A DNA stretch of 64,000 nucleotides from Macrostomum hystrix. Lineage: Eukaryota > Platyhelminthes > Macrostomidae. Below are positions 37,001 to 46,000 of this stretch, piece by piece. Numbering within the stretch: position 1 is the stretch's first letter; each line of letters starts with the position of its first letter. Location of the stretch: the NCBI GenBank assembly GCA_950097015.1, contig CATNEN010000015.1, positions 1,471,501-1,535,500 on the forward strand, written 5' to 3'. Below the pieces are notes generated by a model. That model worked only from the letters and a program-made list of their open reading frames with translations. It searched no databases and was not told where the DNA came from. Position numbers and translations under genes: made by a program.

Positions 37001-40000
37001 GCGACTGGCTGCCCGGGCAAGGGGGGACACTTCCCAGCTTCTCCTAGTAGAAATTTCCCCTAGGGAAGTTATCGGCAGCAAGGTGAAGGCAGCAAAAAAC
37101 CCAGCCGGGCGCTTCCGGTCCGGTCTATTTTGAGCATTCTCGGCGCCCCAACTCACCCTTTGAGCATGTCGGCAATGGTGTGGCCGGTGCTCTCGAAGAT
37201 CACCTTGATGGGGATGTGGCTGGACATTGTGATGGACTTGTGCTGAATGAAGTCCACCAGACTCTCGTAGGCGTTGCTCACATTGTACTGGGCCGTGTTC
37301 AGCTTAACCAGCTCTGAGCCCCTGTGGAATCGGAGCATGTCAGTGTTGAGGCTACTTTCAAAGAAAAAAATAGTAATAATTTCAGGAGGGCTGCGGGCAC
37401 TGCCACATAGTTTGGTGCAGCCAGCGAGGAGGCAATTCTGCCCATTTCGCTGACTCCTGAGCACACACGCACTCAGGTGTGTGCATCTGTCTTGACCTCT
37501 TCATCGTCCAGCAATGGACACGCTCACTGTGGCTAGTAGGTTGGCGCTAACGAGCGTAAATTGCACGACAAGCCGCCAAGCCTTCTCTCCGTGGCTGCGC
37601 CCCAAATAAATGAGGCCTGGCCGTAGAATCGAGCTCAGGGACCTTGCTGCGGGAGGCGAACACGTTAGACCACCCTGCCGGGGGGGTCGGTGGCAGAGCG
37701 ATTAACGCGTCTGCCTCTCGCACCACGGTCCCTAAGTTCGATTCAACGGCGAGGCCACATTTATTTGGAACGCAGCCGCGGAGAGAAGCCCTGGCGGCTT
37801 GTCGTGCAATTTACGCTCGTTAGCGCAACCTCCAAGGCACAGTGAAAGTGTACACTGCCTGACGATGAGAAAGTCAGGTCAGATGTACACACTTGTGTGA
37901 GCGTGTGCCTGCGAAAAGTATCTGTGTGCGTGTGTGCTCAGGAGTCAGCGAAATGGGCAGAATTGCCTCCTCGCTGGCTGCGGATCTAGTGTCACTAAAT
38001 GATGTGCCATTGCCCGCAGCCCTCCTGCAATTGTTATTATTATTATTATTAGACCACCCTGCCACTCACCCCCCTCTACTTTGAGCTTCAGTAGTCTGCA
38101 ATTCATTCCTTTAGAAACGGAACAACAATAAAATGGACCTTTCCTAGACAAGCTTCGGTATTGAAGCGAGTCTGACCTGATCTTCTCTGTTTGCTAACTC
38201 ATTCCGGAAACTTTGCTTTGCGCTCCGACAGCTGACAGACTTGAGAAGGTACTGGCTGGGGAGATCGCAGCAGTCAGTCAGGAATCGACTGGGCGCCAAA
38301 TGACTCACCAAGCATTCAGTATCCAAGTCTTCAACCTACAACTCCGCGACCGGTCATTCCTGTTTATAAGCAAATGCTGCTGCTGCTGCTGCTGCTGTGC
38401 ATATTCTCTATCCCCGGAAATTAACTGTCCCGGCCCTTCCAGCCGCTTCCAGGCGCTGTCAGCCAACCCCAGCCCCTCTGCCCGCGCCCCGCCTCTCTGG
38501 CAGGCGCAGTGCAAACACCTGAGCCTAATTAGATTATTACCATTGCCAATCAATCAATGGCACCCTAAGTCCACACTGTCTAACCCCACTCTCCCTGCCT
38601 CTCCTCTGCCTCACTATCCGACCCAGCAGAGCCAAGTTTCGACCCCTCAGGTCCACTCCGGGCAGCTCCAGTGTAGCAATTTCACCTCGGCCTGCCGCTT
38701 TCCCCGCAGAAGTCTTACTTTGCCGGGTTGATGTTGCACAGGGTGACTGCGGGGAATTCGGGCTCTTCAGCTGTTGAACTGGCCTCCGCTGCCGCAGCCG
38801 CCGCCGCCGCAGCCGCTGATGCCATCGAAGACGCTGTAGCTGAAGATCCCGACTGTGAGGAGGAGGACAGAAGTGAGGCTGCGGCTGCTGAGGCCAACGA
38901 AGCTGCGGCGGCTGTTGAGGTGCCCTGGCTGGCGGCGCCGTCGGCGGGGTCTGTTAGCACCATCTCGACCAGGCGGAACACTGTGTAAGCTGCGGCCACG
39001 GACCAGACTAGAACCACTGCCGCTCTGTTGGCGGATAAGATGGGGTGGTGTGAGTCGGGCGTTAGGGTGAGGTGTAGTGAAGATGAGGTTGAGTGAGGAT
39101 GATGTAGAGTAAGGGTGAGGTGGAGTGAGGGCGAGGTGGAGTGAGGATGAGGTGGAGTGAGGACGAGGTTGAGTGAGGATGATGTGGAGTGAGGATGAGG
39201 TGGAGTGAGGATGAGGTGGAGTGAGGGGCAGTTCACTGATCCTCCTGTCAGTGAGCTATTTTCTTCTCGCCGAGATTTCTAGGGCGAGGGAAAACAGAGC
39301 AGAGAGGGCGGGACAGTCGGCGTCCGGGTCTGGGAGGGCTGCTCTCGTCACGCGGCCTCCTTGGGTCGAGTCAGTTTCCATTTCCTGGGCATTGTCAGTG
39401 TTGGCAGGGCAGCTGGCCTCACTCTGATTAACTCCTTCCTGTCGAATCCGCACCACTTCGGCCTCCCTGACTCTTCGGGAGCCAACAATCCGTTCTTCCC
39501 CCTATTTCAGTGTCTCATTCAAAGCCCTTTTTTATTGTACGCATGCTATGGGATGTCTACTGCTTGGATTTGCTCGATGAACAATCGGTGCTTCCTCGAA
39601 GCCTTGAAGAATCGTGTTTAAAAGGCCACAGCGGGTTGTTCTGTCGGAAGCAAGTTGTTTCCGCAGGTAATGTCACGGATTGCTTATTTTTATTTCAACC
39701 TTTCATTTATCCGATCTGCCTCGAATCTCCGATTCAAGAGAACAAGTTGCCAAAGTCCTCAGGTTTCTGCGGTTGTCCGAAGCTTCGAGTGTAAGACGAT
39801 CTGGGACGGTTGGGAGATAAACTGCCCGAATGATGACGCATTCCTGCCGATCCCCTGCCGGAGATCTCAAACTGCGTCTCAAACTGGACGGAAATAGGAC
39901 CAGCCAGGTGTTTCTGGGTGTTTACTCAGTTCGCCGGCTCTTTCAACCTGGATTAGCTGGTCACCTGGGCAAGTTCAAATTGCTGGGCCAGCGAGAAAAT

Positions 40001-43000
40001 GAATCCCTCCCTTTTAGTCGGTGTTTTGCTGTAACAATGTCCTTGCATGTCATGGCATCTTCTGTGGGTGCTAAATATAACTGCAGACTCTCACGACACG
40101 CGCACAAATGAGTTGTAAATAAGTTCAAAGTTTCTGAACAAAATGACCCTTGTTACTGATCCCAGGTGCAACAAGTCTCGCATAATTTTACCGACTAAAC
40201 AGAGTTCATTGGATTTTAACTCTTTCTCAACCCAATCGAAACAATCTGGGCCCTTTATTCCCTGTAAAACGGGTAGCAGCAATGGCTGGGGTAAGCATTA
40301 GCTGGGTAGGTGTGGTAGCCTCCCCACTCCCTGTGGTAGCTAAGGCTGTGACACTGGCTATAACTAATGTTATTGTTTTCTATTTATTACCAAATATAGA
40401 TACTTCCCTAGTGAGATTCGGGTGACTCATGCTGTAGAGAAAATAAAATCAACGAGCCGTACTTCGCGCAGGTGCTCGTCGTGGGCGAAAACAAACCTGC
40501 CCGATTCCTCTACAACCCCATTGTTAATTGGGCCGCATTGAGCCAACAGATAATTCAAATGCGGTGGAACAACCCATAGCCTCCCATTGCGTATTTGTTC
40601 AGCTACTGAGAAAAACTGCATAAACTGCCACACTTTGTTCAGCCTGGAATTCCTGGCGTCTCCGTGCAGATTTCCGCGGAGCTAAATCGGGCACTGAAGG
40701 ACGGGTCACGCCGGCTTCTCTGACTGTCTTTGTCCCCCGTTTCCTTAATCGCAGACATGCCCACCTGCAGTTTGCCGACCATAATACCTGCGCACTGAGT
40801 TCGGGTCACGCCCTGTCGCCGTGGAGACAATGCTGCATGGCAGCGAAGGCTCACGTGTCTAGTCAGGCATGACCAATTATGGAAATTAGCATTTTAAGCC
40901 TCTCGGAAAGAGTCCGTACGCGATAGTTGCCCCACCTTACGGCTAAGCGGTAGGACCGAAGCTTATCCAAAGTTCTGGATGCAAAACATTTCGCACAGCA
41001 ACTATGCCCCATTGAAGTATAGAAAAACAACCGTACCATACAATCGATTACGCCTGTACCGAACCAATCCGGGATAAAAGTACCAAACCAATCCGGGATA
41101 AAAGTACCAAACCAATCCGGGATAAAAGTACCAAACCAATCCGTGACACAAGTACCATACCAATCCGTGACACAAGAACCATACCAATCCGTGACACAAG
41201 TACCATACCAATCCGTGACACAAGTACCATACCAATCCGTGACACAAGTACCATACCAATCCGTGACACAAGAACCATACCAATCCGTGACACAAGTACC
41301 ATACCAATCCGTGACACAAGTACCATACCAATCTGTGGCGCAAGTACCATACCAATCCGTGATACAAGAACCATACCAATCTGTGATACAAGTACCATTC
41401 CAATCTGTGATACAAGAACCATACCAATCTGTGACACAAGTACCATACCAATCTGTGATACAAGTACCATACCAATCTGTGACACAAGTACCATACCAAT
41501 CCGTGACACAAGTACCATACCAATCTGTGATACAAGTACCATACCAATCTGTGACACAAGTACCATACCAATCTGTGATACAAGTACCATACCAATCCGT
41601 GACACAAGTACCATACCAATCTGTGGCACAAGAACTATACCAATCCGTGACACAAGTACCATACCAATCCGTGACACAAGAACCATACCAATCCGTGATA
41701 CAAGTACCATACCAATCCGTGACACAAGTACCATACCAATCCGTGACACAAGTACCATACCAATCTGTGACACAAGTACCATACCAATCCGTGACACAAG
41801 TACCATACCAATCTGTGGCACAAGAACTATACCAATCCGTGACACAAGTACCATACCAATCTGGGACACAAGAACCATACCAATCCGTGATACAAGTACC
41901 ATTCCAATCCGTGACACAATTACCATACCAATCTGTGATACAAGAACCATACCAATCTGTGATACAAGAACCATACCAATCTGTGATACAAGAACCATAC
42001 CAATCCGTGACACAAGTACCATACCAATCTGTGGCACAAGAACTATACCAATCCGTGACACAAGTACCATACCAATCTGTGGCACAAGTACCCTACCAAT
42101 CTGTGATACAAGTACCATACCAATCTGTGACACAAGTACCATACCAATCTGTGGCACAAGTACCCTACCAATCTGTGATACAAGTACCATACCAATCTGT
42201 GATACAAGTACCATACCAATCCGTGACACAAGTACCATACCAATCTGTGACACAAGTACCATACCAATCTGTGGCACAAGAACTATACCAATCCGTGACA
42301 CAAGTACCATACCAATCCGTGATACAAGTACCATACCAATCCGTGACACAAGTACCATACCAATCTGTGACACAAGAACCATACCAATCTGTGATACAAG
42401 TACCATACCAATCTGTGGCACAAGTACCCTACCAATCTGTGATACAAGTACCATACCAATCTGTGATACAAGTACCATACCAATCCGTGACACAAGTACC
42501 ATACCAATCTGTGACACAAGTACCATACCAATCTGTGGCACAAGAACTATACCAATCCGTGACACAAGTACCATACCAATCCGTGATACAAGTACCATAC
42601 CAATCCGTGACACAAGTACCATACCAATCTGTGACACAAGAACCATACCAATCTGTGATACAAGAACCATACCAATCTGTGATACAAGTACCATACCAAT
42701 CTGTGATACAAGTACCATACCAATCTGTGACACAAGTACCATACCAATCCGTGACACAAGTACCATACCAATCTGTGACACAAGTACCATACCAATCTGT
42801 GGCACAAGAACTATACCAATCCGTGACACAAGTACCATACCAATCCGTGATACAAGTACCATACCAATCCGTGACACAAGTACCATACCAATCTGTGACA
42901 CAAGAACCATACCAATCTGTGATACAAGAACCATACCAATCTGTGATACAAGTACCATACCAATCTGTGATACAAGTACCATACCAATCTGTGACACAAG

Positions 43001-46000
43001 TACCATACCAATCCGTGACACAAGTACCATACCAATCTGTGATACAAGTACCATACCAATCTGTGATACAAGTACCATACCAATCCGTGACACAAGTACC
43101 ATACCAATCCGTGACACAAGAACCATACCAATCTGTGATACAAGTACCATACCAATCCGTGACACAAGAACCATACCAATCTGGGACACAAGAACCATAC
43201 CAATCCGTGACACAAGTACCATACCAATCCGTGACACAAGAACCATACCAATCCGTGACACAAGAACCATACCAATCCGTTACACAAGTACCATACCAAT
43301 CCGTGACACAAGTACCATACCAATCCGTGACACAAGAACCATACCAATCTGTGATACAAGTACCATACCAATCTGTGATACAAGTACCATACCAATCCGT
43401 GACACAAGTACCATACCAATCCGTGACACAAGTACCATACCAATCTGTGATACAAGTACCATACCAATCCGTGACACAAGAACCATACCAATCTGTGATA
43501 CAAGTACCATACCAATCTGTGATACAAGTACCATACCAATCCGTGACACAAGTACCATACCAATCTGTGACACAAGTACTATACCAATCCGTGACACAAG
43601 TACCATACCAATCCGTGACACAAGTACCATACCAATCCGTGACACAAGTACCATACCAATCTGTGACACAAGAACCATACCAATCTGTGGCACAAGTACC
43701 ATACCAATCCGTGACACAAGAACCATACCAATCCGTGACACAAGTACCATACCAATCTAACCATACCATACGAATCTATACAATATTGGTATCAACAGAT
43801 ATAATAGACTACTAACGAATGGCACGACACACGTACTGAACCAATATAAAACCTTTAACCATAGAACGATGTCACTAAGTCAGTCTGCCTCAAAGCTACT
43901 GTCAATCTTTACTTTTATTGGGCAATAAACGCGCCAAAGTTGTATATTAGTCAAAACGGCCAACGAAGCAGACCATCAGGCCTGTATAAAAAGTCTCAGA
44001 AACTCTAAAAACTAGAATAGCTCGAGAAAAAAGTCCAGACAAGGACTTTCTTTGTAACCGGTCACGCTCCTGGCAGGCCTCAGACTAAGCATAAAAAGGC
44101 TGGATAAAACTACTATTCAGTTGGATAGGGTAAAAAGGCGAAAGCCATCTTTCGATGGGATAATTGTCACGCACCGATTCAATCTTGTGTTGGTCTTTTT
44201 CACCTAAAGAATCAACCTTGGCACCTCGTCAAGATGGTGCAGCGGAAAATTAATGCGAACCACCTGCAAATTGCAATTGTCAGCCTAAAACTTTCACCAT
44301 TGGCCCTCTTAACTGTGTAGTTACCTCTTTCCCATGGCACCTTTTCATTTCCCGACTTCACCTGCACCTACGCATTCTTGTTCTGACTCTCAGTCTTCTC
44401 TCTCTCTCGCGCCCTGATTTAAAAAGCAAATCGTGCAGCAACCATTAGAATACGAGACGCTCGTAGACAACTGCCTGGATTCACACCTCAATACGGGACT
44501 GACCCTGCCCCTATCGAGAGGGCAGCTTAAGTCCTGACTGACACATCCGCTGACTCGGATTCAGACGAGTCTAAATCCCTCCTTTCAGGTAGGTCCGCCA
44601 CAGAGGGGAAGTTGGGCTGGCGCCTCTCGTAGACCTCCGTGTCTTCTACCTGGGCCTACCGACAATGAGCCCCTCGCCAAGCAGCAGAGGCTAATGCGCT
44701 GAGGGAATGCGCGAGTCACGAGGCCGCTTTCCGTTCGCAATATACCCACGGATGGATTGAAAAGAAAATGTTGTTTCTTCTACCAGGCAACGCAGAAGAG
44801 GACCTTTTTGCCATGAGATTACATTGCCAAAAGTCCGTGACTTATTCTCGAAAGGTGCGAAAGTTCGTGTAGAACGTTTTTAGGAGGGTAGGAGGGTGAG
44901 GGCCAGAGAAGGACAGCAAAGTGCGAGAGGAGGAGGGGAGAGGAATGTGAAAGAGGAGAGCAGGGTCAGAGAGGGAGATGAGGGGAAAGAGGGAGATGAG
45001 GGGCAGAGAGGGAGATGAGGGGCAGAGAGGGAGATGAGGGGCAGAGAGGGAGATAAGGGGCAGAGAGGGAGATGAGGGGCAGAGAGGGAGATGAGGGGCA
45101 GAGAGGGAGATGAGGGGCAGAGAGGGAGATGAGGGGCAGAGAGGGAGATGAGGGGCAGAGAGGGAGATGAGGGGCAGAGAGGGAGATGAGGGGCAGAGAG
45201 GGAGATGAGGGGCAGAGAGGGAGATGAGGGGAAAGAGGGAGATGGGGGCTAGAGAGGGAGATGAGGGGCAGAGAGGGAGATGAGGGGCTAGAGAGGGAGA
45301 TGAGGGGCAGAGAGGGAGATGAGGGGCAGAGAGGGAGATGAGGGGCAGAGAGGGAGATGAGGGGCAGAGAGGGAGATGAGGGGCAGAGAGGGAGATGAGG
45401 GGCAGAGAGGGAGATGAGGGGCTAGAGAGGGAGATGAGGGGCAGAGAGGGAGATGAGGGGCAGAGAGGGAGATGAGGGGCAGAGAGGGAGATGAGGGGCA
45501 GAGAGGGAGATGAGGGGCTAGAGAGGGAGATGAGGGGCAGAGAGGGAGATGAGGGGCAGAGAGGGAGATGAGGGGCAGAGAGGGAGATGAGGGGCAGAGA
45601 GGGAGATAAGGGGCAGAGAGGGAGATGAGGGGCAGAGAGGGAGATGAGGGGCAGAGAGGGAGATGAGGGGCAGAGAGGGAGATGAGGGGCAGAGAGGGAG
45701 ATGAGGGGAAAGAGGGAGATGGGGGCTAGAGAGGGAGATGAGGGGCAGAGAGGGAGATGAGGGGCTAGAGAGGGAGATGAGGGGCAGAGAGGGAGATGAG
45801 GGGCAGAGAGGGAGATGAGGGGCAGAGAGGGAGATGAGGGGCAGAGAGGGAGATGAGGGGCAGAGAGGGAGATGAGGGGCAGAGAGGGAGATGAGGGGCT
45901 AGAGAGGGAGATGAGGGGCAGAGAGGGAGATGAGGGGCAGAGAGGGAGATGAGGGGCAGAGAGGGAGATGAGGGGCAGAGAGGGAGATGAGGGGCTAGAG

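Noticed and set aside
41143-43815. 890-codon open frame on plus and 740- and 446-codon frames on minus
   Set aside because: All come from a stop-free 24-bp tandem unit (multiple of 3). Both strands are open, no splice or start context exists, and unit variants show no coding constraint.
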